A stretch of 64,000 nucleotides of DNA from the NCBI GenBank assembly GCA_964035545.1, contig OZ037766.1:2029501-2093500 (forward strand), in the 5' to 3' direction. The notes beneath the pieces were generated by a model. The model was not told the origin of the DNA. It saw only the letters and a program-made list of their open reading frames with translations, and did not search any database. Each line of letters begins with the position of its first letter. The stretch's first letter is position 1. A program made the translations under genes and the position numbers. Below are positions 1-13,300 of the stretch, piece by piece. Source of the DNA: Bugula neritina (taxonomy: Eukaryota > Bryozoa > Gymnolaemata > Cheilostomatida > Bugulidae).

Positions 1-290
1 GAGTATGCCTGGGGTAGGCACTTTTCGGTGAGCTGTATCCTCGTCTGGAAAGTGACGAGTGCACCGACATTGGCCCGCGTGCTGGTAAGCACCCTCTCTC
101 TTTATAGCTGACTAGCTGTGTGTATTCGATCACCCTGTTTACTTCTGTATATAAATGTTTGTGTACTCAACTATTTCCCTTCTTCCTTTTTGTGGGTTTA
201 CTTATGTATTCTTTTTTTTTGGATTATTGTATTGTTTTTCTTTATATGTGTTTTTTTTGTATTGTGTTATCAGAAAGTAGGGCTTTCTGC

Positions 291-571
291 TGGGGGGGGG
301 CGGTGTAGTGAGTCATGCAATGTACTAATATGAGAATCGTCCTCTCTCCGTTCGGGGAATACTAAGGCCCCTATGAAGTAACCAATCAGCAGCACCGGAA
401 GATATGCTTCCGACTTATGTGACAATTCCCGGGCAATTAACATTGATCACGTTGTTGTAAGCGAGGGCTTGAAGTAGAAACATGTGTTAGTAGTTGACTT
501 ATGTATAGGATAATTTGATGTAATGTTTGCTTTGTATTATATTGTGGATAATAAACATAATTACCCGACAG
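291..571 (+). mobile_element. possible 3' LTR of a retrotransposon
   Basis: A G-rich tract at 291-302 resembles a polypurine tract. It is directly followed by TG, and the stretch ends with CA near 571, shortly after an AATAAA-like signal (about 550). This is the order expected at the 3' end of an LTR retrotransposon. No second LTR, primer-binding site or polymerase reading frame is visible; bases 1-290 hold only short frames without a recognisable domain. The identification rests on layout alone. Confidence 0.25.
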
Positions 572-1331
572 CTACCCTAGTAATTGCTAATAGAATAGCC
601 AACTAATACGCAAGGAGATAACTCACGCACAGTAATTACAAGAATTACTACAATATAACTAAACGTCTGATTTTTTAATGACTCAAAATATGCGGACATA
701 AACATTCTTTGACTGTAAATCTTCAAACTCAAGTAAATTAGGTACAAGCTATGTTAGCTGAATGATAGAATGGAAATGTTAAATTCATTTTTTTATAAAT
801 AGTTATAACCCTACACAAAACAAATAACAAAAGATAAGCCCCAAGGCAACTGCTACTATGTCTATAGCTTCCTCTCCTAAGTTTACCATAGCTATGACAT
901 ACTGCATTCAGTGAGAATCTGACCTAATTTAACTTTCACCACTCAAAGCCAACAGCATTTCATCATCGGGTTTGTTATAATTTTTAACAATTGTGATTAC
1001 CTTTATAGCATACCTGTGTGTAGACATAAATGCAGACATCATTTTTGTTATAAGTCAGTCTACTATTGCCTTGTGTACAGTTTTCTCAATTGAATAGCCT
1101 TGCCTATTTATATTCATGGACCAATGATCAATGCTAGTTGCTGAATATTTGCAATAAGTTGAGTTGAAAGTGCAAGCTTAATGGCATCTAATTTAAAAAT
1201 TTTGCTTCACCATTTTGTTTTAGATTTTGTTGATTTGAATGATTTTTGAAATTGCCTCGCACGGCTTTAGGTAAAAATGGCACGCATATTTTGAAATCAT
1301 TGAGCTAAGCATTGAGTTTTCAATCTGACAG
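572..1331. other. no gene seen; upstream intron or flank of TRPM gene
   Basis: AT-rich sequence without a convincing reading frame. It ends at a 3' splice site (AG at 1330-1331), so at least its right part is intronic. The missing N-terminal TRPM exons were not found here and presumably lie before the window. Confidence 0.5.
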
Positions 1332-4300
1332 ATAACAAAGATGGAGTGAATATTCCAATAGTAACTCTACTAGTGAACGGCGGAGATGGTTCGCTAGAAT
1401 CGTGCCATGAAAGTCTTGGCGTAAAGATTCCCCTGGTGGCCATTGCAGGATCAGGACGTGCAGCAGAAGTTGTAGTACGTCTGCATAAACTGTGCAAGTC
1501 TCACTATGCTGACAAAGCAAACAGCTTTGATGACGGCTGGCGGTGAGTCATGCAGTGATTTGGTCTTTGATCAGAGAGGGTAAAATCTGTTCACCAAGTG
1601 AACTCAAGAAATCTTTTAGATCTTTAGGTTTGCTTTATAAATTCACCCTGATATGACATAACTTGAAACTACTATAAAAATCTAGACTCTAAAACATCAT
1701 ATGACTGAGACCATAAGACTTTTGGAGTGTATGACTAAGGCTGTGTGACTGAGACAGTGTGACTGACACTTTGTGACTAAAACTATGTGACTAAAGTGTT
1801 GTAATATGTTATTTTGATTGAATCCTGTAATTTTAAAAATGCCAATAAGCAACTTTCAGTGGGCCTAGCAAAGCAAAACTTAATACTGTTTATTGGATAT
1901 TTATTATTTAGCATTAAATAAACTAAATTGACTCAGCCAAGTGTCCTTGACATTGCAGAGCAAGTGCTTGATGTCAGATTTTAGTTGATAGGAAAACTTC
2001 TTAGAGATTACTTTTCTTATACTATCAGAATACTGTAAAACTACTCGTTTACATATAAAGTTATTTCCATTTTCTATTTCTTGCATATTGCCACACATTT
2101 TTAATTCAATAGGTTTAATTGTTTTTCTCTATAACACATATTACCTTTGTATATGGCAAGCAAGCGGAAACACCTCATTATGTATATGTGATAAACTGTC
2201 TAGTATCACTAATGTTTATAAACTACTAGCTGATTTAGAGATTGTATTTTGATTTACTGCAGTCCCTCTACGGCTAGTCTCTCGGAAGTATATGAGAAAG
2301 CAATGGGTGTTAAGCCAGTCACAGAAGTTCTTAAACATCTAGAAGTTATAGCTGAAAACCACCACTACGTAAGCTATAGTGACTGCATTAGTGTTCCCAA
2401 TGTTTAACTTCGACGTTCTTCTGGGGCATTTTTTGTGTCTTACCACAGAGAATTTCATGCAAAATAGCTTTACTGTTTACACATTAAATTTGAAAGGTTT
2501 TCTGCTACCATTCAAAGCTCTAATGGAAACAGGGTTGTGTAATGAAGATGAACAATAAACTAAAATGGCGTCATTAAAAAATTTCTGACACAATTTTCTA
2601 TGCAGTAATAAATTTATGATATTTTGATACAACATAAATGAGGTGTGTCAGGGATGATCTTAGAGATACATTCATAGGGCAGTTGTGTCTCCCAGTATGT
2701 TATACCTTATTTTCTGATTCATATATCTATATGCTAGAAATATGCAGTAAGACTCAAACTTCGTAACAACAGCATTTAATTTGTACAATGCTATTTATAG
2801 TTTGGACGTGGTTTATGTTTCCATATTATGTTTATAATAATTTCCTTTACAATGCTTATAGTTTGCAATGCAGCTAAGTTACCATACCATTCCAACTATT
2901 TTAGACTTCAAAAATTTGATTTAAATCTTAATTTCAAAGCAAGTCTGAAGAATTTAATGAAATATTTTTTTACTTTTAAAGCACAGGCAAGTTTGATTTT
3001 TTATATGGGCATTTACACAGTTCATTTTTGAGTTTTTATGCAGTGAATTCTTAATTTTAGATATCTGTGGTAGACTTTACCCAGGCTAGTTCCAGCTTCA
3101 TAAGTGACTATGGTCTCGATAAAGCCATTCTTTCTGCTCTCTTTCCCAAGAGTATATTGTCAAGGTCAACTGATGCTGATGCAATCATAGTGAAAAGGAA
3201 AGCTCAAATGAGGCTGGCCCTGGCGTGGAACAGAGTGGACTACGCTAGAGACGATATTCTCAACCCTTCCAACGCTGACTACAAAAAAGTGAGTTAGAAA
3301 CTTTGTGTCTAGACTTCTATGCTGTCTCGGACTACAATATCTCTGTAACGCTCAGCTTATTGCGTTTCTTGAATTGAATAGTTTGAAAATTTCTTGACCG
3401 AAGAATGAGAGTGGAAAGTTGCGTATATCAGTATAGAAAATTAAATGTTCACTGTGTAAAAATTTCAAATCAGTTGTAGAAAATTATGTTTTCACTGCAA
3501 AAAGCGACATAAAAATTAAATGTTGAGTGTAGAAAGAACAAATCAAACTCACGTGGATTTGTAGCTGCTATTTGTGTGCGAAGCTCCTGCTGGCAGAGTC
3601 TTTTTTAAGTAAACTAGAGACTTGTTTTCATTGTGGCACAGGAGCAATTATGACTAGAAACTCTTTCTAACGTCACCAATAATCTTTACCGAGACTCAAA
3701 AGGCGAACTTGTGTTTTCTAAGCTAGTGTTGTAACTATACTAGACCAGATTTACTCCTTTTTTTAAAAATAGGAACAGTTGATTAATACTCACACAACAT
3801 AAGCTGGTGACCTCAAAGTGGTGACATTATTTTGATTAGAAGCCATTCAAGTTTACGCATTTAAAATTGATTTAATAAAACTCAATAGGTTTTTGGCTAA
3901 TAATTTAGTTTCTGCAAGAGAAAGAATTCCTCAGTGAGATCATGCTAGAAGCACTTGTAGAAGATCTGCCGGAGTTTGTTGAGTTGTTCCTTGAGCATGA
4001 CTTTGACCTCCAAACATTTCTCACTGTAGAGTGTCTGGAGAAAATCTACAAACAGGTATATCATTTTTATGTCTAGATTCGTATATTTAAGCTGTTACAA
4101 CTATTGAATTTTATTGTTTAAATATTAGGACAATATATATTGACTTTCAGTAGAGTTCAAGCCAAATTATCAGAAAGGATTCTTGTGATCTCAAGTAATA
4201 TTATATCATGATTATACTGAGTTCAGATATTGCTGTAGTCTGATCATAACAAGTAATCGACTACAGGTATAACTTCTGCTTGCTTAAACTGAAGTGTAAC

Positions 4301-7300
4301 TAAACTTTCACACAAGAAAATGATGAAAAAAATTACGTTTTTGCTTCAAAAACTAAAAATGAAGATTAGTTGAACTGAATTAATATTTTTAAAAAGCTAC
4401 CAAAGATGTTTTTTCTCTTTTTTTCAGACCATGAAGCGAGACGGTGCTTTTTCAAGAATGGTGAGTCGCTGTTTGGAAGATGAGAAGGCAGCTGCTGACA
4501 AGGTTGGTGATCTGATGAGTCATTCATTGTGTGCATGTACAATTGCTTTCAAAACTCATGGCAACCAATTAAATTTGTATACATTTGACTGATTGCTAAA
4601 TTATGTGTACTAAACCGTAGCTAGTAAATTAAAGTGAAATACATTGGTTCAGAAAACAAAAATTTGTTAAATATCATGCACTTTATTAAATGCAATTTCT
4701 TTTGAACATATCTTATGACTATGATAAAATTTGTTTTAATTTTCTGTTCTACATGACTTAAATAATTATTTTACAAACATGTTGAGATTTCCTATATTTC
4801 AATTTTTTGACATTAATGGAGAAATTAAGCTTTTTAATAGTATTTAGACTATTAGGAGTTACAACCTCTATTACTAATCTAAACATAGCATCTGATTTAT
4901 GACAGAAAAACAACCGCACAACTGAACCTATCAGAATACATCTTCTGTATTAAACCTTAATTCATGACAGAATTATTTGCCTAATAATCATGTCAATGTG
5001 AGCTTTAAAATGTATACTTATTGAGGTTAGAATTATATTATCTCTGTAGTAATTGGGAGTTATCCTATCTAAGGATTATTACAGTGTGACTGTTGTGACA
5101 TCCTTTATTACAGTGTGACTAATGCGACATTTTCTATTACAGTGTAGTACTATTGTGACATCCTTTATTACAGTGTAGTACTATTGTGACATCTTTTATT
5201 ACAGTGTAGTACTATTGTGACATCTTTTATTACAGTGTAGCTGTTGCCTCAACCGTGTAAATCCTGAAACAAATTTCTTGCATTTCATTGGACTAACATT
5301 TAAGAAGCTGTTGGATTATGCTTACCCCAATGTGTATAAAAAAGGTATTTTATTGCATTATAATTTGAAGAGCACTTTAGGTAAATTAAGTAAATTAAGC
5401 AGTAAAAGTCTATCTTTGAAATTTTGACATGATGTGTTTATTTTGGACTTATGCTTTTTGATTCAATGTGTGTGTTTATCATGCTGATTTTGATGATGCC
5501 AATTAAGTACTATAAGGTCGAGCTACACACACAAGTAACCTGCATCAACTCAATACCTGCACAATATGTGTTAAACTGAGATTCTAAAAACCTGTCATTT
5601 CATTGTCAAAGAGTAAGGCTAATGTATAGCCAATAAGTGTAGTGTTACAGAGCGACAATGCAATAGGATGTTCAGTAGCAATTGATCTATTCATATGTGA
5701 TATAGCACAGCCAATGAGATTTGGGATGTGTCACCGTATAACCACTAAGATATGAGTACAGCTGCCATCTAGTTAGTGATAATCTAGGAATATCATAACT
5801 GTATGTCCAGGTAGCAAATCCTACGACTCCGAGAAAAACCCTACTCAATTCCAGAATGCTTATCAGCATCTGTTTATGTGGGCCATCATCTTCAACAGAA
5901 TGAATATGGCCACTCTCTTCTGGAGATACTCACAGGATCATATTGGTGAGGTTTAGACTTTTAATTCAGCTTAGTGATTAAGCAGCCGTGGTCTAGGGTT
6001 TAGAGCATTTGCCTAGTAAACACGAGGTCATGGGTTCGAGCCCAGACAATGACCATTGGGGATGTTAGGAAGAGCATCCAGTCATAATTGCTCCTGTGCC
6101 TCATTTAAATATTAAGTCCTTAGTCCGCTTTAACAAAAACCCTTTCCATCAAGGGTTTCTCACAGTGATAGTGACTATATAAACTTGCACGAGTTTTTTT
6201 TAGTGATTAAGTTTTGTGTTGGAATAGCTAAGAACTGTAGTGTCATGATTACCCAGTAGTCCCTGTGGTGTAATGGTTAGAGCACCAGCTTGCAAGCCGG
6301 CGGTCTAGGGTTCGAATCCCGATGGGGGCAGAAGTTTTTATAATAGCATGCGATGACAGTTAGCAATAAATAGTATTAGTTTTATAACACCACAGATTCT
6401 AGAGCCAAATGAAAACAGCTCAAGTACAAAAGTCATTAAATTGTTTGAGTATACAACCACAAACAGTCTGTAGGGAAGAGCTGGAATATGTATGGATATT
6501 TTGCATAAAGTGTGTCAGGTAGTTTTCAAGGTTGCTTTATGAAGAGTTTATAAGAAAAGTGCCACGGTAGATCAAGTATGATAACTATAGTGTGTTTTAC
6601 CAATTTGAAGTTTTTTTACAAAGCAATGCAACTGACTTTCAAAACTAAGCTTTAAGCTATCTTTGAATATAGTTATGTAATAGTTTATAGTCGCTTAAAC
6701 AGGAAACATTTTATGTGCTTGCAAAGTTGTATGCTAATTAAGGACTGAAATAGTAAATACATTTATTTCATTATATCTTCTTTCATTTTGCAGCTGGGGC
6801 AATATTTGGTGCGGCGGTTCTGAGAGGCTTAGCCAAAACAAGCTTAAAGTTTGAAGGGGCTGATATTCAAGCAATCTACACTGCTAGCTCACTGTAAGTC
6901 ACTCACAGCAGTTGAATTAGATTAATTAACTCACAATGATTTATTTACATTAAGTAAATCGCAATAAACTACTTACAGTGACACACCACTAAAAACTAGA
7001 CATAGCTATGTAACCAAACTTCCAGCCTCTAAGCAACTTTAGATTAAAAGTTGCCTAGTGGCTTAGAATAGCAACTTGGGCTTAAAGAAAACAAATGTTT
7101 CATATATAGATGAAGAATATTAATTTAATAGTTTAACCCAATGTTCTATATTATAATAATTTGGCCAAAAACAGTTCTACAAACTAGAAGCGAGATCTGA
7201 CGTGTTTGTGAAACTGTGGAGGATTATGCATGCCATGCATGTAAGTGCATGAATGCTGGTTGTAAGTTTCTTTGTTATATAACCAAGTTAGGTACTTATA

Positions 7301-10300
7301 GGGTAATAACTGTAAGTGGCTGAGTCATATGTAACCAAGTTACCTATGGAGTAGTTACTGTAAGTGGCTGAGTCATATGTAACCGATTTGACTATAGAAT
7401 ACTGACTGTAAGTGACTGAGTCATGTAGCTAAGTTGACTACAGAATACTATAGTAGAATTGTAAGTTCAGAATAAATTAGGCAGAGAACATAACTCCTTG
7501 TATGGTGAGAGAATTAAGAGGTTGTATGGTAAAAATAAAAAAATTTTTATTGTGGTATAAGTAGATCCTTCCTCTATGAGCTCCAGCTGTAGACTGAATT
7601 ACAACTGCGAGCTCTTTATATAGTAACACAAAGGCTGGTTCCAGAAACTTCGACCAATCTTCGGCTCGAACACTTTCGGAGTGTCGGAGCCTGACATGAC
7701 CGACAATATTCTAAACTAGCTGAAAGCCCGACACTCCGACATGCCAATCTTCGGTCGAAGACTGGTTTACACAAAGAAAAAGAGATGAAGTATTCACTAC
7801 GATAAAAGTTTAACTATAATTACAATACTTAAGGCATTTAAAAAAATACACAACGCAAATAGTTACTAAAACTTTTCAGAACATAGTGATGATATTTCTC
7901 AAAATTCATTAAACCACTAACTGTAGATGACTCAGTTGTATAATAGCTGATCTGATAATAAATAAATAAACTAAATTGGTGAAATTTTCTCACTTTGTTG
8001 AATAATTAGGATCACAGAACCAACATATTTATTTACTAAACTTGACAGGGAATTTGAAGTAATAGCCAACGGAATCTTAGAGTTATGTTGGTCTAAGGAT
8101 CATCAGCTCACGTCAGACATGTTGGTAAGAGTGAGCGATACTTGGGGGAGTTCAACTGTTCTGGCAATGGTGTACAACGCTGAGATGGAAGAGTTTATGG
8201 CGCAGCCGGCCTGTTACAGTAAACTGAACAAAATATGGAGGGGAGATATTTCCCTCCAAACACCATTGTGGAGGGTGAGTCATGAGTAGCTACTGTAAAG
8301 ATCAGTGTGAGGGTGAGTCATGAGTACTGTAGAGATCAGTGTGAGGGTGAGTCATGAGTACTGTAAAGATCAGGGTAGAAAGTTATATTTTACAGCCAGC
8401 TTACACATTTGCTGTTGAATATATACTGTTTCCAATTTAGTTTATAAATTGTAATTTACTACTTGTCTATATACAACTGCATCATCTATCCATCATATGC
8501 TTGCCAAAATTATTGCTAACCGTTACCTATTGCAAGGCATTTGAAATATTACTAGCTATTATATTTCCCATTCAATGACCTGTGTTCCTTTGCAGATATT
8601 TGTGTTCGCTATCATGCCATTTATGGTCTGGTTGCTCACCTTTATCCGGAAGAATGACTCAGACACACGACTGGATGAGCTCCACAAACAGCTCCTGGGA
8701 GAGGAAGGCATGCTGAATAGAGAAGCCGACTCTGCCAACTTAAAGCCGACAATATCTGTGACTTGCTCCTCTCAGGAGAAATACGAGATATCCTACTTCA
8801 GGGCAATGTATAGGGGGTTCACCTCTCCTATTGTCAAGTGCATTCATTATTCAGTGAGTATAGAATAATTATCAGCAAATATGCGAAATAAACACAAACC
8901 TAATAGATAATGGATAACAAAATTTTAATAAAACACATTTCTTTCGATATAGCCTTTACCTAGCAAATGTAATTTTTTTTATTACACACATAAATTTTTC
9001 TAATCACCTAAGCCATAAGCTAAAGTGAAAATTGTTTGCCTTTAAATCGTAAACTGCTGGTGGGTTTTTTCATCATGTTGTCTTTTTTTCCCATTTGCAT
9101 TTCAACATTTCTTCATTTGTTGAAAAATTATCAACAATCGTTCGACACTATACGAGTCAATTATATGCGTTTACATTCATGGACAAGGTACACTCATGAA
9201 CTGTATTCTCCTTTAGATGATGTTCCTGTCATTTCTCTTCATCTACTCCCTCTTTCTCATGACTGAACTCCGTCCACACATCATTGCTGTCGCCAACAGC
9301 ACCGACTGTGACTACAGATCAAAAGATGTCTGCTGCAAGACTGACACTTCCTTTCGCATCGGATACCTAGAGGGCGCCACTTACTGCTTTGTGTTTGCTA
9401 ACTTCCTGGAGGAAGTGAGGCAGGTATGGGCGGAGCTTAGCTAGCTTTAGCAGTTTCAGACTATTTTAGCATGTATTGGTAATTTTTAAAGTCGACATAT
9501 CAATATCTATTTAAATTAAAGTAAAGGATTTAATTAGAAACTGCTAATAACGGAATGCTGAAGACGCATGGAAATACACTGAATACTTTTTGCTGAATAA
9601 ATTGAAGGAGTAAAAAGTGGACATCAAATGTGTTTGGTATAGTCACTTGTCTAGGATTGGCTAACATAGCAAATAATCAATGCAGTGCAATACAATAATT
9701 ACTTCAGTTTCTTAAACAAATATATTTTAATTGGAAAGCATCCATCACTTGCAGTAACAATAATTTTCATTTCCTTAGTCATTTTTATAATTCATATCAA
9801 CTCATGCATCTGTGTTGTTAAACTAGGTTGCTTCTGTAATCTAGGTCATTTCTTTTATCTAGGTCATTTTTAGAGACAGAATGCCAATGCGCCTATTGGG
9901 CCCAAAGATTTCTAATTGGTTGCGAGAGACTTGGAACAAGGTTGACCTGTTGTCCTATATTGTGTTCATTCTGGCAGTAGTTCTCAGACTCGTACTGTGT
10001 GAGACCAACTTTGAATGGGCAAGGATTTTCTTCTGCTTCTCTCTTATTGTTTTCATCATCAGATTCAGTCAAATATTCTTCGTTGTGGAAAACTTAGGAC
10101 CCAAGATAATCATGATTAAAAATATGGTAAGCTGCTATAAATTTATTATATTCTACTATGTTTACAACAATTGATACCCTTACCAGTATTAGCAACACTC
10201 ATGCAGGAGTAGAAGCTTAAAGGAAATGACTAATATGCTGTGTTCTAGCTCTATGATCAGAAATATAAACTATAGTAGTAAACAAAAGAAAAAGAATAAT

Positions 10301-13300
10301 TTTTTTTTAGTTGTTTTAGGAAGCAGCAGCAGCAGGGGCAGCAGCAGCAGCAGCAGCAGTGGCTGTAGTAGCAGCGGCTGATAGTAGCTGTGGCCTGTGG
10401 TAGCAACAAAGTAATAACTAAACATAGAAAATAACTTGCTGAATTAAGACAAGCTGCGGTATAATTATTCACTGCCACTATTCATTACCTATAGATTTAA
10501 TACTAAATTTTGTAGATTGTAGACCTGATGTTCTTTTTGGTTATCTTGTCCTTGATGATTTTAACATTTGGAGTTGTGTACCAGTCGATACTTCACCCTG
10601 AAACAACCTTAACCTGGGGACTAATAAATAGTGTGATATACAAGCCCTACTTCCAAATGTATGGCGAGCTGTTCCTCGAAGATTTTGGTGATGGTAAGAT
10701 TGTCTTTCCTCTCCGTATATCTTGTATCTGCCAACAATTGCTGCAATTACCGTATTAATTAGCAGAAATAGTTTTGTCCTTTTGATCAGCGTTTTACCTT
10801 CAGTGATGTGTTTAGAGTTTAAATTTAAACAAGTCTAGCTGATTCTACTAAATACTTTTGATGAAACCCTTAAAGTATTTTCTTTGTGCCAAATCCTGAA
10901 GAGAATAGTTAAAATTAAATGTTTAAATTTTTTGGAAAAATTCAAGTATAAATACACTAAAATCTAGTACGGTACATGCAAAGCATACGGTCTTTCCTAT
11001 CTTATTTTTAGAATGCATTGTGAATCATTACAGTGATAGTGTTTACTTTCTATTACTGATTGACAACTTTGATGATTTTAAACTAAAGATTATAATACTA
11101 TTTTAATGTCTTTTGCTTTCTTATTGATTAAAAGTAGTAAACTATCAGGTTTCTTAATCTAATTTATAGTTTTTATATTGCTTATGCTCTTAAGATCTGA
11201 TACTATTTAACTTGTAGGATATAGATGGGTACTACTTGGTATATACATGATACTAACAAATGTTCTACTCCTCAACCTACTTATTGCTATGTTCAGGTAA
11301 GGTTTGTGTAGTGTTGAGTTTACCCAGTGGCCTCCGTGGTGTAATGGTAGCACACTTGCTTGCAAGCTGGTGGACTCGGGTTCGATTCCCAGTGGGGACA
11401 ATTATTTTACAAGCTATTTCGGCCTCAAGTGAAGTGTAGTGATAGTACCCTGAGAGAGTTGAGTGGCCAGGAGAGCCTGATGACTGAAGGAGTAGTAGAT
11501 AGGCCAGTGGAGTTCAAAGAACTGGGTGGGATGTAGGGTTGAGCTACCCAGTGGCCTCCGTGGTGTAATGGTAACACACTTTCTTGCTAGCCAGAAGACT
11601 CGGGTTCGATTCCCAGTGGGGGCAATTACTTTACAGTTTGTAGCTCATAATTACATAGAAACATATCTGCACAATGCTGAATACTTATTTACTGCAGTCT
11701 AGTTGTCTATATTATACCAGTTTCCATGACAGCTGGTGCTCTTCAGTATTATAGTATACCTGCTAGTTGAAGAATTGTGTATAAATTACAGAAAAACATC
11801 AAAACATGTTCACAATAATTCATTCAGTTAAAGACAGTAGCAGAGAAATTTTAGTAGTCTAAGCTCCTTAATTATACAAATGAGTTTTGGTTTGGGTTGT
11901 GCGTTGAAAATCCAATACTATGAAACATAATAAAATTGTACTAAATATTATACCGAAGTCTTTTCACTTTTTACCCAATCGAGTTTGTTAATTTGTTTTA
12001 GCTACACGTTTGAGCGTGTGCAGGAGAAATCTGAGATCCTGTGGAAGTACAACTATTACGGGGTAGTGTACGAACATTTTGATAAGCCATACATACCACT
12101 CTTGGGTACTCTGTTTCAAATGCTAAGAACTATTCGTGGTCGCAGCGAAAAAATCAGCTCTAACTTTAGTAAGTCTTCTGGAATATTCACTTGAACATTA
12201 AATACTTACATACATATACTTGAACATTAAAGTTTTCATTTAATATTCGAAGTTATATTATTTTTATAGAAAATTATTTTCAAATTAGAAAAAATTCAGT
12301 TATGTATAAATTTTTGAGGTTTTATAGATTAAATTTGCCAATTGATACAAATTTGTCTGACATGCAATATTGTAAATATAACAAAAGCTAACCGAACAAA
12401 AGTTATACTTATTACCTTCGTCATAAGTTAAGTGAATTGCTTCAAACAACTTTCTTTCTTACCATATAATATCATGATATTATATAATGTTATATGATGT
12501 CATGTAATAGCATATAGTATCATATAATATTATGTAATATTATATAATATTTCATAACATCATATAATATTACAGAGTATCATATAGTATTAATGTACAT
12601 AATATAGTTTTATTTGTCAATTAATACATATTTTAAAAAATACAAAATTATGAATACTGTAATATAATATTTTCAGAAGTAACATTAAAATGGCATTAAA
12701 AGTATTGACTTGGAAATTATCATTATAAGGTATTATATAAACAATCAAAATTAAACATTGTTGTCATATTTGAAGTTTTTGCCTGCTAAAAACCTATTAA
12801 CCCATTGTTGAAATAATATAGTTTTAAGATAATACAATGTTGAGATAGTATAACATTTTGAAAAAGTATAACATTGTTAAAATGACTACTTTCTATTGTT
12901 GACAAAGTGCGTAGCTATGTTGCACCACTTTTCCGTCTTTAGGAAGGCACTTGGATGATGACCCGAACAATAAGGTGACCGATTTTGTGAGAGGCTGTAT
13001 GCTGATTTACATGTCACACCAGACCAGGTTGAAGCAGGAGGACATAACCCATAAAGTCAGCAACACAGCCCATAGGTTTGCTATTGTCTGGTTTCCAATT
13101 AGTCAATTTGTCAAGGAGTTCGAAAGATTGCTGATATGTGAAAATTGTAGCGACTTTTTACAAATTCGATTGCTAAAAACTGAGCAGTGAAAGAGAGCGC
13201 TACCATATGCTTGACTTTGCTTTTCGTTATTTTATTTAGTCAATCGTGAAAGAAATACATATAACTAAAAAAATGTTGGCAAAGCTTTGTGGCAAAATAG

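Noticed and set aside
118..333. 71-residue hydrophobic frame
   Set aside because: Phe/Leu-rich because of a T-rich stretch; starts at a non-ATG codon and has no splice or promoter support.
6259..6330. Functional tRNA-Ala (TGC)
   Set aside because: A six-base anticodon loop, mismatched stems and a repeat family with shared flanks argue for a tRNA-derived repeat.
9424..9873. Micro-exon between S2 and S3 of TRPM, or acceptor at 9873
   Set aside because: The acceptor at 9861-9862 gives phase 0 and the expected residues (VIFRDRMP) without a micro-exon; the acceptor at 9873 breaks the frame.
10257..10478. Cysteine-rich minus-strand frame
   Set aside because: It is the reverse reading of the GCA microsatellite; the poly-Cys run is a repeat artefact.
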